A stretch of DNA of 18,450 nt from Bacteroidota bacterium (GTDB lineage Bacteria; Bacteroidota; Bacteroidia; Sphingobacteriales; Sphingobacteriaceae). The notes beneath the pieces were generated by a model. That model saw nothing but the letters and a program-made list of their open reading frames with translations. It searched no databases and was not told where the DNA came from. A program made the translations under genes and the position numbers. The DNA is taken from the NCBI GenBank assembly GCA_013286985.1, contig JABDEQ010000056.1, forward strand, positions 1 to 18,450, written 5' to 3'. Below are positions 1 through 7,640 of this stretch, one piece after another (position 1 is the first letter of the stretch; the number at the start of each line of letters is the position of its first letter).

Positions 1-62
1 TTTTAAGGGACTATAAATAAAAAAGAATTGGCCGGGGCGTTATTTCACGTAGAAACATACAT
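1..62 (-). promoter_or_regulatory. Distal part of the putative his leader RNA
   Basis: This stretch follows the leader-peptide stop codon on the minus strand and runs off the window. Read on that strand it holds a GC-rich block (40 to 31, ACGCCCCGGC), then a run of six T at 24-19. That could be the 3' part of an intrinsic terminator, but I could not find a convincing 5' stem partner inside the window. A weak TTTC/GAAA hairpin is also present. No coding sequence is seen. The structural gene controlled by the leader should lie left of position 1. Confidence 0.4.
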
Positions 63-125
63 TTATCTGATCACCACATGGTGGTGATGGTGCAGATGAG
101 AAAAATGTAATGTGTAAGCCTTCAT
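63..125 (-). CDS. hisL: Histidine-rich leader peptide (his operon attenuator)
   Basis: A 20-codon ORF starting ATG at 125 and stopping TAA at 65-63 encodes MKAYTLHFSHLHHHHHVVIR. Seven of 20 residues are His, five of them consecutive (codons at 92-78). Proteobacterial HisL peptides likewise carry a run of His codons. There, ribosome stalling on scarce charged tRNA-His prevents terminator formation upstream of hisG. The ORF has a well-placed Bacteroidota promoter just upstream, and its His codons lie in an RNA hairpin (70-88), as expected for a 1:2 attenuator stem. The his genes themselves are outside the window, so the target is inferred. The His-run is exact in the sequence. A chance ORF is possible but unlikely given the combined signals. 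Confidence 0.8.
   Translation of the reverse strand: MKAYTLHFSHLHHHHHVVIR
70..88 (-). promoter_or_regulatory. Hairpin over the His codons of the leader
   Basis: A perfect 8-bp inverted repeat (ATCACCAC / GTGGTGAT) with a 3-nt loop lies at 70-77 and 81-88. On the minus-strand RNA the 5' arm covers the His codons CAT-CAC-CAC, the loop is the last His codon, and the 3' arm is the following GTG GTG AT. A ribosome paused on the His codons would melt it, as expected for the pause hairpin of an amino-acid attenuator. The competing antiterminator/terminator pair is not resolved within the window. Confidence 0.65.
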
Positions 126-158
126 TTTTTTGTATAGTAAAACTATAGATGAGCAATG

Positions 159-189
159 CAAATATAGATAGTTGTTTGTTAAAACAAAA
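159..189 (-). promoter_or_regulatory. Bacteroidota promoter of the his leader
   Basis: On the minus strand a perfect -7 box TATATTTG (166 to 159, consensus TAnnTTTG) lies 18 nt downstream of a -33-like TTTTG (189 to 185). The expected transcription start, around 150-155, would give a short untranslated leader of about 25-30 nt before the leader-peptide ATG at 125. Both elements fit the known Bacteroidota sigma-ABfr consensus. The start site itself is inferred. Confidence 0.6.
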
Positions 190-197
190 TAAAATTT

Positions 198-237
198 CAG
201 TTAGTTAATTGGCTTTTAAAAAATGCTGCATTAACTG
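198..237. terminator. Weak inverted repeat after the wbqC-like gene
   Basis: CAGTTA (198-203) and TAACTG (232-237) form a 6-bp inverted repeat around an AT-rich interior, just past the stop of the WbqC-family gene. It could help end that transcript before the his-leader promoter. The arms are short and AT-rich, so this is tentative. Confidence 0.2.
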
Positions 238-241
238 TCAC

Positions 242-851
242 TTACAAATAGTGTAAACTATTGGGCCCCTGGTTAAACAGTAAATCAATAATACTCAGGT
301 TTTTTATAAAGCCTTTCCTGTCCTCAAATACTTGAAAATAGGTTTTCTGATCAAAATCAGTCTCTTTTTTTGGATTTATTGATGTTCTTAAATCCACCAG
401 ATCTGGATAGTTTGCTTCGTAGCTGTCGGTGTATTTTATTTCGATTTTTAGTTTTAACGATTTTAGTATAAACTGTAATAACTGCTCGTTGTAATCAAAA
501 AGGAATGGGAATTTTTTTTCGTAAAATATTGAAAACTCATCCTCATAATTCAAAATAGGCCGACCGGCGATAACATGCCTGTAAACTTAGCCAATGCAAG
601 CGCTGCCATTCAAAATCATAGCTTATTTTAACGTCTTTAATTTTTGTATGATTTTTTGAGCCCTTGCTAACCGGAACAGTCAATGCCAGTACACCATCAG
701 GCGTGTACACGTTTGCCCGGTTGCGGTAAGTTTGTTTTGGGAAATGTTCTTCGCTTTCTATCACAATATCAGGCTTATACCGGTTAATGTTTATAAAATA
801 TTCAACCGGTGGAAGATAAAACATAGGGAACACAGCGCCTTTTTCAATCAT
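242..851 (-). pseudogene. WbqC family protein, frameshifted
   Basis: Two adjacent reading frames together make one WbqC-family protein of about 204 residues, the usual length. The first half (851 down to 543, 102 aa) carries the family motifs PVEYF near the N-terminus, FPKQTYRNR, and the WQRLHWLSLQACYRRSAYFE block. The second half (about 550 down to 242) continues YEDEFSIFYEKKFPFL and ends in a normal C-terminus, SIIDLLFNQGPNSLHYL. The frame breaks at 543-553, where GAATTATGAG reads as E-L-stop. Intact relatives read E-x-Y-E-D here, so two bases appear lost or one gained. WbqC proteins are of poorly defined function and often lie near surface-polysaccharide genes. Either a pseudogene or an assembly error at one site; the rest of the coding sequence is undamaged, so the event is recent or artefactual. 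Confidence 0.85.
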
Positions 852-857
852 ATCTTT

Positions 858-865
858 TATGTTTG
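858..865 (+). promoter_or_regulatory. -7 box for the acyltransferase/GT2 pair
   Basis: TATGTTTG matches TAnnTTTG exactly and lies 22 nt before the ATG at 888, in the 36-bp divergent gap and next to the WbqC-family start codon. No clear -33 TTG was found at 19-21 nt upstream, so this is a moderate call. Confidence 0.45.
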
Positions 866-887
866 TAGCTAAAATTCGACGAAAATA

Positions 888-1772
888 ATGATAAAAAAAG
901 GGCTTTCACGATTCGGTACATTCTTTTTGTACCTGATATCACTTTTGCCTTTTTGGTTTTTATATCTGATATCTGACGTTTTATTTGTTATTCTATATCA
1001 TATAACCCGTTACAGACGCAAGGTAGTAGAGGAAAATTTGACTAATTCTTTCCCTCAAAAATCAAAAGAAGAACGAGATTTAATTGAACGTAAATATTAT
1101 AAATACATGGCCGATCTGATGGTGGAGACCATTAAATCGGTTAGTATGTCGGCAAAAAGTGTACACCGTCGTATGGTATGCACTAACCCGGAAGTAATGG
1201 AGCATTATTTTAGCCAGGGGAAAAGTATAATGGCAGCCGCCGGTCATTATGCAAACTGGGAGATGGCTTGTTTAAGCTTTGGTTTTTTGACTGATAATAA
1301 AAGAGTAATTGTTTACAAGCCGCAATCAAACGAGGTTTTTACGGAATTTTTTAATCGGACACGTTCGCGCTTCGGTGCCACAATGATCCCTATGAGGCAA
1401 ACGCTTCGTAAAATGATAGAATTTAAGAACGAATTAACTTTTACCGTGCTTGCCTCCGATCAGACACCTGCACGTGAGGACGCTAAATATTTCACTACTT
1501 TTCTCAATCAACCTACGGCTGTTTTTTTAGGAATTGAGAAGCTGACAAAGGTGGTTGATTGTGTGGTGATATTTTATAGAATCGATGTGGTTAAAAGAGG
1601 TTATTATACTTATACCTTTGTGCCTTTGATTGAAGACCCGAAAAACACCAAACCATACGAGATCACAGAGGCACACGTGAAATACCTTGATAAACTGATA
1701 AACGAAAAACCCGAATACTGGCTATGGTCGCACCGGAGATGGAAAATTAAGCCGGAGGATATAAAAAAATGA
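888..1772 (+). CDS. LpxL/HtrB-type lysophospholipid acyltransferase
   Basis: A 294-residue inner-membrane protein of the LpxL/LpxM (HtrB) family, which adds secondary acyl chains to lipid A or related lipids. The N-terminus holds one or two hydrophobic segments (about residues 11-40), then the family block ENLTNSFP (49-56). The catalytic HX4E motif is intact as H120-YANW-E125. Length matches the family (about 290-310). The next gene, a GT2 glycosyltransferase, overlaps its end by 4 bp (ATGA), so the two are probably co-transcribed and translationally coupled, pointing to an envelope glycolipid role. The exact acceptor is not visible from sequence; in Bacteroidota these proteins may act on lipid A or on other aminolipids. 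Confidence 0.93.
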   Translation: MIKKGLSRFGTFFLYLISLLPFWFLYLISDVLFVILYHITRYRRKVVEENLTNSFPQKSKEERDLIERKYYKYMADLMVETIKSVSMSAKSVHRRMVCTNPEVMEHYFSQGKSIMAAAGHYANWEMACLSFGFLTDNKRVIVYKPQSNEVFTEFFNRTRSRFGATMIPMRQTLRKMIEFKNELTFTVLASDQTPAREDAKYFTTFLNQPTAVFLGIEKLTKVVDCVVIFYRIDVVKRGYYTYTFVPLIEDPKNTKPYEITEAHVKYLDKLINEKPEYWLWSHRRWKIKPEDIKK

Positions 1773-2800
1773 GTTATACACCCAAAGTTGCCGTGGTTAT
1801 TTTAAACTGGAACGGCAAGAAATATCTTCAACGCTTTTTACCCTCTGTTTTATCATCTGTTTGGCCCAATCTGGAAATAATAGTGGGCGATAACGCTTCT
1901 TCAGATGGTTCTGTTGAGTTTCTGAAAGAAGAATATCCATCTGTAACCATTATTCAGAATGATGATAATTATGGTTTTACAGGTGGCTATAATAAAGTAT
2001 TGGAGCATGTTGAGGCTGATTATTATATCCTGTTAAACTCCGACGTTGAGGTTGCACCGGGATGGATTGCACCGGTAATAAACTTGATGGAAAGTGATCC
2101 ACTAATTGCTGTTGCCGCGCCTAAAATAAAAGCATTTAATCAGAAAGATCATTTTGAACATGCCGGAGCCGCTGGTGGTTTTATTGACTATTTAGGTTAT
2201 CCGTTTTGCCGTGGCCGGATGTTTTATGAGATAGAAGAGGATAGGGGCCAGTATCAGCAATCGGGCGAGGTGTTTTGGGCCACTGGAGCAGCCATGTTCA
2301 TCAAAAAACATTGCTGGCACGAAGCAGGTGGCTTTGACGATCGTTTTTTTGCTCATATGGAAGAAATTGACCTTTGCTGGCGATTAAAAAACATCGGCTA
2401 CAAGGTAATGTATTGCGCAGAATCAGAAGTTTACCACTTAGGTGGTGGCACGCTGAATACCGAAAATCCTTTTAAAACCTATCTTAATTTCAGGAATAAC
2501 CTTTTGCTGCTTCAAAATAATCTGCCTTTCTGGCGGGCTACTGCTACTATTATCTTCAGATTTTGGATGGACCTGATAGCAATAGCACGTTTTTTAGGTG
2601 AAGGCAAACGTAAGGATGCCTGGGCCGTTAGCCGGGCACATCAGAATTTTGTGTTAAGTCTTTTTAAAAAGAAAATGCCTGTGATTACAGGTCACAAGCA
2701 TTATCCTTTAAGTTGTATTTATAACGGAAGTTTAGTTTGGGATTTCTTTGTTAAAAAGAAACGCCATTTTACTGATCTTAATCAGCAGGATTTTCTTTAG
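1769..2800 (+). CDS. GT2 family glycosyltransferase
   Basis: A 343-residue cytoplasmic or membrane-associated inverting glycosyltransferase with a GT-A fold. The N-terminal nucleotide-binding strand VAVVILNWNG (7-16) is followed by DNASSDGS (41-48) and the metal-binding LLNSDVEV (D92). The acceptor-side ED-type motif is FFAHMEEIDLCWR (193-205). This arrangement is typical of the rhamnosyltransferase-like WbbL subgroup of GT2. It starts inside the stop of the acyltransferase gene (ATGA) and is probably co-expressed with it for surface glycan or glycolipid assembly. The sugar donor cannot be told from the sequence. Its last 23 bp overlap the 3' end of the convergent channel gene, leaving no room for a terminator. 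Confidence 0.93.
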   Translation: MSYTPKVAVVILNWNGKKYLQRFLPSVLSSVWPNLEIIVGDNASSDGSVEFLKEEYPSVTIIQNDDNYGFTGGYNKVLEHVEADYYILLNSDVEVAPGWIAPVINLMESDPLIAVAAPKIKAFNQKDHFEHAGAAGGFIDYLGYPFCRGRMFYEIEEDRGQYQQSGEVFWATGAAMFIKKHCWHEAGGFDDRFFAHMEEIDLCWRLKNIGYKVMYCAESEVYHLGGGTLNTENPFKTYLNFRNNLLLLQNNLPFWRATATIIFRFWMDLIAIARFLGEGKRKDAWAVSRAHQNFVLSLFKKKMPVITGHKHYPLSCIYNGSLVWDFFVKKKRHFTDLNQQDFL

Positions 2801-5291
2801 TATCCGTTTTTTTATTTTTATCAGTTTTTGCCTTTGTAGGGTCCGCTAATGGAACGCCATCAGGGAAATGTACAAATACATTGTTTTGGGTTGATGGTAA
2901 TTTAATTTCCTCTTTACCCACAGCCTGGTAAATTTCAGATAGGATGCGGCTTCTTAACTCGCTTGTTGCACTGATATCGGCCACCCAAAATAATATCCTG
3001 AATTCAACAGCACTTTCTGTTATGCCATTAACAAATACAGCGGGGCTTGGTGCAGTCATAATGTCTTCCCGATTGGTTAACAAGCTTTTTAAAACGTTTT
3101 TAACTTTTTCAATATCAACCCCGTACGCAGCTATAACCTTCAACTCAATCTGGCGGTTGCTATTGCTCAGCGTCCAGTTAATTACCTGGTGCGAAATCAA
3201 ATCGCCATTAGGAATAATCACTTCAGAGCCGTCACCGGTTACCAGTTTACTCGATCTGATCCCAATCTCTTTCATGGTTCCGGTATGGCCGTCAACCGCC
3301 ACCACGTCGCCAATATTAATCGGTTTTTCGAATGCCAAAATCAAACCGGACACCAGGTTGTTTACAATGTTTTGCAAGCCAAAACCAATACCTACACCAA
3401 ATGCACTAATAATGATAGTTAACTTATCCAACGGGAAACCAGATGCGGCAACAGCAAGTAAAAAGCCTACAGAAAATACTGCCATCCTGATGATCAATGC
3501 CGATGTACGGTTCTTTTTCTTAGCTACAGAAAGATCAGTTACACGCTGCGCGGATACATCATAGAAATAGCTGATTATTTTGGATACAACAGAAGATAAC
3601 CAGATCACAAAAATGAATATCACAAATCCGCCAAAGGTAAATGTGGCGCCGCCAATGGTGCGCGATTCATCTAAAAGATCTCCGGCAGAGTCTTTTGCCC
3701 AATCATCCAGATTAAGGTTTTGCAGTAAAAAGAAAATCCAAATCAGCGAGGCAGCAATTACCAGTGAGCTTTTAAATTTTTTCTGTACCAGGTTATAATC
3801 TATCCAGTTAATAATACTATTGCTATCTCTCTTAATTTTAAATTGTAGAAATAAAGCCTGTATAATAATATTTACCACAATAAAAAGAATAACCAAAAAC
3901 CACAGATTAAATACGGCTGTTATTCCCAATATTTTAGCAAGACTGAACCTGCCTGTTACATTAAGCACCAGCGACAACCCTTGCAATACAATAAATATTT
4001 CAATTGCCAGAGGAGCATAGGAAAGATTTTTTTCGGTTGTGTTTTTTATTTTTTTGTAGAAACGATACCCGCTTATAATTGAAATGATGCTCAATGCGAA
4101 TACAATATACCTGTCAACGTTTGAAATAGAAATAAATAAGTTGCTTACTGCATAAGCAATATAAAGGAAGAGCAGTAATGTCAAAAAGTTAAAAACTATT
4201 TTCGGAATTTCTGACCGTATGAGAATCAGCGACAATATTATGGAAACGAATACAAAAGCCTCCATAAATACAGTTGGCGGGTGATTGTAAAAAAACGGTA
4301 TGATACTCGCCGCCACCAATAGGGCCGAAGCAAATGGTCTTTTGCTTATATAACCCGCCTCGCCGAATATCGTTGCCGGGTCTTCACTATATTTTGAAAT
4401 TTTTGTCCTGGTATAAAATATCCAGATCAGAATTAAAACAAAAAAAGCAATACCAATTAAATGTACGTCGGTGTCGCTCTTGATAAAGTAATTGAATAAT
4501 AGTGTATTCAGTTTGATAGTGCTTTTTAAAGCAGAATTAAAGTCATTATATTGCGTATCCGGCCGCCAGATGTAGTCAGACTCGCCAGAAATGGCCTTTA
4601 GCGCGAAGCCTCTTATTTTGGCGTCTATCTGATCGTTCTCATCCAGAATTTTGGTATAAGAAACGGCTATTTTATCCTGTAATAAATTAATACTGGTTAA
4701 GGCTTTCCTATTGGCCGAATCTGTTTTGTGCCATAAAAGTTTTACCTGGTTAAACTGCAGAAAATAAGTTTTTCTGACCACGCTGTCTGATGGTATCGTT
4801 TTTAATATGGTGTCTTTGAAGAACTTAAGTAAATCAGTTTGGTTTTGCACCAGTTTGGTGTTGATATCCTGCAAATCTGATTGCCATCCATCCAGTTTAT
4901 CCTGCATGTGATCAATATTGTCGCGCAGTACAAACAAATACCGCAAAGTGCTGGATTTATGCGTGTTTGCTACTGAATCGAGTTTGTTGATTCTTTTGAT
5001 TATCGGGGGGAGCTGCACACCTATATCCGCAGTATCAAGACCCGCAGATAAATTATTTTTAATCTGGTTAAATGTGGTGGTATACTGCTCAATTCTTTGA
5101 AGCAGGCTGTTGATAGAGGTATCTGATTTATTAAGCGACCTCAGTATCGAATCGCGCATATGGGTAGCGTGTCTTTCTGCTTCCCTTTTTGATAATGAAG
5201 TTTTTTTGTTTTTTGACTGTGCAATACCATCCATCGGATGGAACAAGCCCATCAACAATACCAACGCGAAAATTTTGATTATTTTATACAT
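2778..5291 (-). CDS. Large MscS-family mechanosensitive channel
   Basis: An 837-residue inner-membrane protein. A signal peptide (1-25) is followed by a long polar, helical, periplasmic region (about 26-265) rich in heptad-like Lys/Asp/Leu, probably coiled coil. About ten membrane segments follow between 276 and 617. The C-terminal MscS core has the Gly/Ala-rich pore helix (about 624-650, with GVGIGFGLQNIVNNLVSG), the beta domain with EKPINIGDVVAVDG (655-668) and IIPNGDLISHQVINW (692-706), then the alpha/beta domain. The tail is Lys/Asp-rich. Architecture resembles MscK/YbiO-type multi-domain channels, which relieve turgor on osmotic downshock. The aroQ gene lies 27 bp upstream on the same strand with no terminator between, so they may share a transcript. 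The 3' end overlaps the GT2 gene by 23 bp. Confidence 0.93.
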   Translation of the reverse strand: MYKIIKIFALVLLMGLFHPMDGIAQSKNKKTSLSKREAERHATHMRDSILRSLNKSDTSINSLLQRIEQYTTTFNQIKNNLSAGLDTADIGVQLPPIIKRINKLDSVANTHKSSTLRYLFVLRDNIDHMQDKLDGWQSDLQDINTKLVQNQTDLLKFFKDTILKTIPSDSVVRKTYFLQFNQVKLLWHKTDSANRKALTSINLLQDKIAVSYTKILDENDQIDAKIRGFALKAISGESDYIWRPDTQYNDFNSALKSTIKLNTLLFNYFIKSDTDVHLIGIAFFVLILIWIFYTRTKISKYSEDPATIFGEAGYISKRPFASALLVAASIIPFFYNHPPTVFMEAFVFVSIILSLILIRSEIPKIVFNFLTLLLFLYIAYAVSNLFISISNVDRYIVFALSIISIISGYRFYKKIKNTTEKNLSYAPLAIEIFIVLQGLSLVLNVTGRFSLAKILGITAVFNLWFLVILFIVVNIIIQALFLQFKIKRDSNSIINWIDYNLVQKKFKSSLVIAASLIWIFFLLQNLNLDDWAKDSAGDLLDESRTIGGATFTFGGFVIFIFVIWLSSVVSKIISYFYDVSAQRVTDLSVAKKKNRTSALIIRMAVFSVGFLLAVAASGFPLDKLTIIISAFGVGIGFGLQNIVNNLVSGLILAFEKPINIGDVVAVDGHTGTMKEIGIRSSKLVTGDGSEVIIPNGDLISHQVINWTLSNSNRQIELKVIAAYGVDIEKVKNVLKSLLTNREDIMTAPSPAVFVNGITESAVEFRILFWVADISATSELRSRILSEIYQAVGKEEIKLPSTQNNVFVHFPDGVPLADPTKAKTDKNKKTDTKENPAD

Positions 5292-5318
5292 ACAACAGGT
5301 AAACTAAATAAATGTTAA

Positions 5319-5735
5319 TCAGGCTAAAAAGTTTTCAATAGCAAGACGGTAAGAATCCATCCCAAAACCGGCAATTACTCCTTTGCAGCTTGCAGCCAGC
5401 ATGGAATTATGTCTGAACTCCTCCCGTTTATAAACGTTTGAAATATGAATCTCTATTACGGGCGTATTTATAGCGGCAATAGCATCAGCAATGGCGATTG
5501 ATGTATGCGTATAAGCTCCCGCATTTATTACAATACCATCATAACTAAAGCCGGTTTCATGTAGTTTATTAATAATTTCGCCTTCAACATTGCTTTGATA
5601 ATAGCTTAATTCGATACTTGAATAACGTTTTTTAAGCTCATCCAGGTATGTTTCAAAGTTTGTATTACCGTAAATAGATTTTTCACGAACTCCCAACAGA
5701 TTCAGGTTAGGGCCATTTATAATTTGTATCTTCAT
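5319..5735 (-). CDS. aroQ: Type II 3-dehydroquinate dehydratase
   Basis: A 138-residue cytoplasmic enzyme that dehydrates 3-dehydroquinate to 3-dehydroshikimate in the shikimate pathway; it works as a dodecamer. Counting from ATG at 5735, the N-terminal INGPNLNLLG (6-15) is the family signature. The flexible lid carries R17 and catalytic Y22 (GVREKSIYGN). N71, the HISN motif (H97) and REEFRHNS (R104-S111) are the remaining active-site elements. The frame stays open to an ATG at 5759, but the family begins at MKIQIINGPN, so the internal start is chosen. That start lies 5 nt after a TAAGTTTG box. xerD is divergent with a 37-bp gap; the MscS-family gene follows 27 bp downstream. Confidence 0.97.
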   Translation of the reverse strand: MKIQIINGPNLNLLGVREKSIYGNTNFETYLDELKKRYSSIELSYYQSNVEGEIINKLHETGFSYDGIVINAGAYTHTSIAIADAIAAINTPVIEIHISNVYKREEFRHNSMLAASCKGVIAGFGMDSYRLAIENFLA

Positions 5736-5740
5736 CAGTT

Positions 5741-5748
5741 CAAACTTA
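5741..5748 (-). promoter_or_regulatory. -7 box immediately before aroQ
   Basis: TAAGTTTG, read on the minus strand from 5748 to 5741, is an exact TAnnTTTG match with only 5 nt to the aroQ ATG at 5735. If used, transcription would start at or almost at the start codon, giving a leaderless or near-leaderless mRNA. No convincing -33 TTG at 19-21 nt is present. Confidence 0.4.
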
Positions 5749-5772
5749 AATAAAAACATTAAAAAAAATCAA

Positions 5773-6672
5773 TTGGATTGGCATTCGGCAATAAAAGGTT
5801 TTCAGTCGTATTTAAAGTTAGAAAAATCCCTGTCAAAAAATTCCATAGAAGCTTATAGCAGGGATATAGATAAACTTTATCAATTTGCTGATAGTCAGGT
5901 AGATAAATTAAGTCCGGAAAATATTACTTTAACACATTTAAGACTGTTTATTGTGTGGGTTATCGAATTAGGAATGATCCCATCTTCGCAGGCAAGAATA
6001 TTATCGGGCATAAAATCTTTCTATAAATATTTGCTGATGGAAGATTTAATAAAAAGCGATCCATCAGAATTATTGGAAGCTCCTAAAATTCAGCGCAAAC
6101 TGCCGGATACCTTGAGTTATCCCGAAATTAATAAATTAATAGATGCCATTGACGTTTCAAAACCCGAAGGCGCCCGCAATAAAGCCATACTGGAGGTCTT
6201 ATACGGATCGGGTTTGCGGGTATCAGAGTTAACGGAACTTAAACTATCGAACCTTTACCTCGATATTGAATTTATTAAGGTAACAGGTAAAGGAAATAAA
6301 GAGCGCCTGGTGCCTATCGGTGCTTCGGCAGTTAAAGCACTTAAAATTTGGATTGATAATATCAGGGTGCATGTGCCCATAAAAAAAGGTGAAGAAGATA
6401 TTGTTTTTTTAAACCGACGTGGTACCCGATTAAGCCGTGTTTATATCTTTATGGTAATTAAGCAATTAGCAATATTGACCGGAATAACTAAAACCATCAG
6501 TCCGCACACTTTCAGGCATTCATTTGCCACTCATTTGGTAGAGGGTGGTGCCGATCTTCGCGCCGTGCAGGAAATGCTGGGCCACGAAAGTATTACCACC
6601 ACCGAAATTTATACCCATCTTGATCGCGAGTACTTAAAAGGAACAATTATACAATTTCATCCGCGGAGCTAA
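5773..6672 (+). CDS. xerD: Tyrosine recombinase XerD
   Basis: A 299-residue site-specific tyrosine recombinase that, with a XerC partner, resolves chromosome dimers at dif near division. The N-terminal SAM-like/core-binding domain spans about 5-90 and the catalytic domain about 110-295. All catalytic residues are present: R149 (GSGLRVSEL), K173 (TGKGNKER), H245 and R248 (SPHTFRHS), H271 (LGHESITTTEIY) and nucleophile Y280. Size and spacing match E. coli XerD within one residue. The best start is TTG at 5773, giving MDWHSAIKGF; no ATG or GTG is available at this position. It is divergent from aroQ, and lacks integrase-type neighbours, att repeats or a cargo, so it is a housekeeping recombinase rather than a mobile-element integrase. 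Confidence 0.94.
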   Translation: MDWHSAIKGFQSYLKLEKSLSKNSIEAYSRDIDKLYQFADSQVDKLSPENITLTHLRLFIVWVIELGMIPSSQARILSGIKSFYKYLLMEDLIKSDPSELLEAPKIQRKLPDTLSYPEINKLIDAIDVSKPEGARNKAILEVLYGSGLRVSELTELKLSNLYLDIEFIKVTGKGNKERLVPIGASAVKALKIWIDNIRVHVPIKKGEEDIVFLNRRGTRLSRVYIFMVIKQLAILTGITKTISPHTFRHSFATHLVEGGADLRAVQEMLGHESITTTEIYTHLDREYLKGTIIQFHPRS

Positions 6673-6762
6673 TCTGAACCGGAATTTTTAGAATTAAAGA
6701 ATGAGCAGAATTAAAACCCTTGCATTCTGCCAATTCTAAAATTCAGTAAATTCCGGTTCAGA
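6673..6762. repeat. 90-bp long-arm palindromic element between convergent genes
   Basis: This element starts right after the xerD stop and ends 2 bp before the prmC stop. Its outer arms are a perfect 15-bp inverted repeat, TCTGAACCGGAATTT (6673-6687) and AAATTCCGGTTCAGA (6748-6762). Inside, TTAGAATT pairs with AATTCTAA and GCAGAA with TTCTGC, giving a near-continuous hairpin. Each arm is built from short units of the form GAATT plus 3-5 variable bases. It probably ends transcription from both sides, but it is far longer and more regular than a simple terminator, and resembles an interspersed REP/MITE-like repeat. No coding capacity is seen. Confidence 0.85.
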
Positions 6763-6764
6763 CA

Positions 6765-7619
6765 TTAATGATTTACTGCTTTAACCATCCTGTCCCTGCC
6801 GCTCATATCTTTCCGCAATTCAATGTTTTTAAATTGTTTATCAGCCAGTATTTTGACTGTTTCTTCGCCATAGCTTTCATTTATTTCAAAGAACAATAAA
6901 CCAGCCGGAAGCAAATTTAGCAAAGCAAAATCAGCTATAGCTTTATAAAAAATCAAGGGATCATTTTTGGGGACAAAAAGGGCAGTATGAGGCTCAAAAT
7001 CTGTTACATTGGTATGCATCTGAGTTTTATCGTGCAAGGTAACATATGGGGGATTGCTGATAATGATGCTGGAATTCGGAAGCTCAATCTCTGCATATTT
7101 TAATATATCCTGCTGAATAAAATTGACATCAACCTTGTTTAATACGGCGTTACTTTCAGCAGTTTTTATGGCCTCGGCAGATATGTCAATGGCCGAAACA
7201 TCAAATTGCGGTAAGTTCTTTTTCAGGCTGATAGCAATACAGCCGCTGCCTGTCCCAATATCCAGGATATTACCTTTTTGCTCATTACCAGCTAAGGAAA
7301 TGGCCCATTCCACTAATTCTTCCGTTTCTGGACGTGGTATCAGTACTGATGGATTAACCAAAAATGGCAACCCATAAAATTCGGTTGTACCTAAAATATA
7401 TTGAATTGGCTTGCCCGCTTTTAATTCAACCAATATATCTTCCAGTTTTTCGGCAACCTTTGCAGCAATGGTAGTCTCCGGAAACGCTTTTATTTTTGCT
7501 TTTGATAAGTTACATACTTCGCTGATGGTCAACAAACTAATAGCCTCTATTTCATTGAGCTCATAAACAGCCCCAAGGCCTTTTTTATATTCTGCAAAAA
7601 CATCATTGATAGTTTTCAT
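6765..7619 (-). CDS. prmC: Peptide chain release factor N5-glutamine methyltransferase
   Basis: A 284-residue cytoplasmic SAM-dependent enzyme that methylates the Gln of the GGQ motif in release factors RF1 and RF2. An N-terminal helical release-factor-binding domain (about 1-85) precedes the Rossmann methyltransferase fold. The SAM-binding motif is DIGTGSGCI (120-128), the PRPETEELVE motif sits at 95-104, and the substrate-Gln-binding NPPY is at 189-192. The frame is open for a further 96 codons upstream, but those codons overlap divergent ribD and do not resemble the family. ATG at 7619 gives the normal length. prmC is divergent from ribD across 33 bp, and a TTACTTTG box (7631 to 7624) lies 4 nt before its ATG. 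Confidence 0.96.
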   Translation of the reverse strand: MKTINDVFAEYKKGLGAVYELNEIEAISLLTISEVCNLSKAKIKAFPETTIAAKVAEKLEDILVELKAGKPIQYILGTTEFYGLPFLVNPSVLIPRPETEELVEWAISLAGNEQKGNILDIGTGSGCIAISLKKNLPQFDVSAIDISAEAIKTAESNAVLNKVDVNFIQQDILKYAEIELPNSSIIISNPPYVTLHDKTQMHTNVTDFEPHTALFVPKNDPLIFYKAIADFALLNLLPAGLLFFEINESYGEETVKILADKQFKNIELRKDMSGRDRMVKAVNH

Positions 7620-7640
7620 GCAACAAAGTAACATAAAAGC

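Noticed and set aside
78..98. Poly-His codons could be a vector His-tag or contamination
   Set aside because: The codons mix CAC and CAT, lie in a 20-codon ORF with its own phylum-typical promoter, and are flanked by ordinary genomic sequence with no vector features.
2944..5307. Plus-strand open frames opposite the MscS-family gene
   Set aside because: They are shadows of a single, well-supported minus-strand gene and resemble no protein family.
5736..5759. Upstream aroQ start at 5759
   Set aside because: AroQ proteins begin at the MKIxIINGPN segment; the extra eight residues are not family-like and would span the probable -7 box.
5773..6672. XerD-type recombinase as the integrase of a mobile element
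   Set aside because: Length and motifs match housekeeping XerD, neighbours are core genes, and no att repeats, cargo or tRNA are present.
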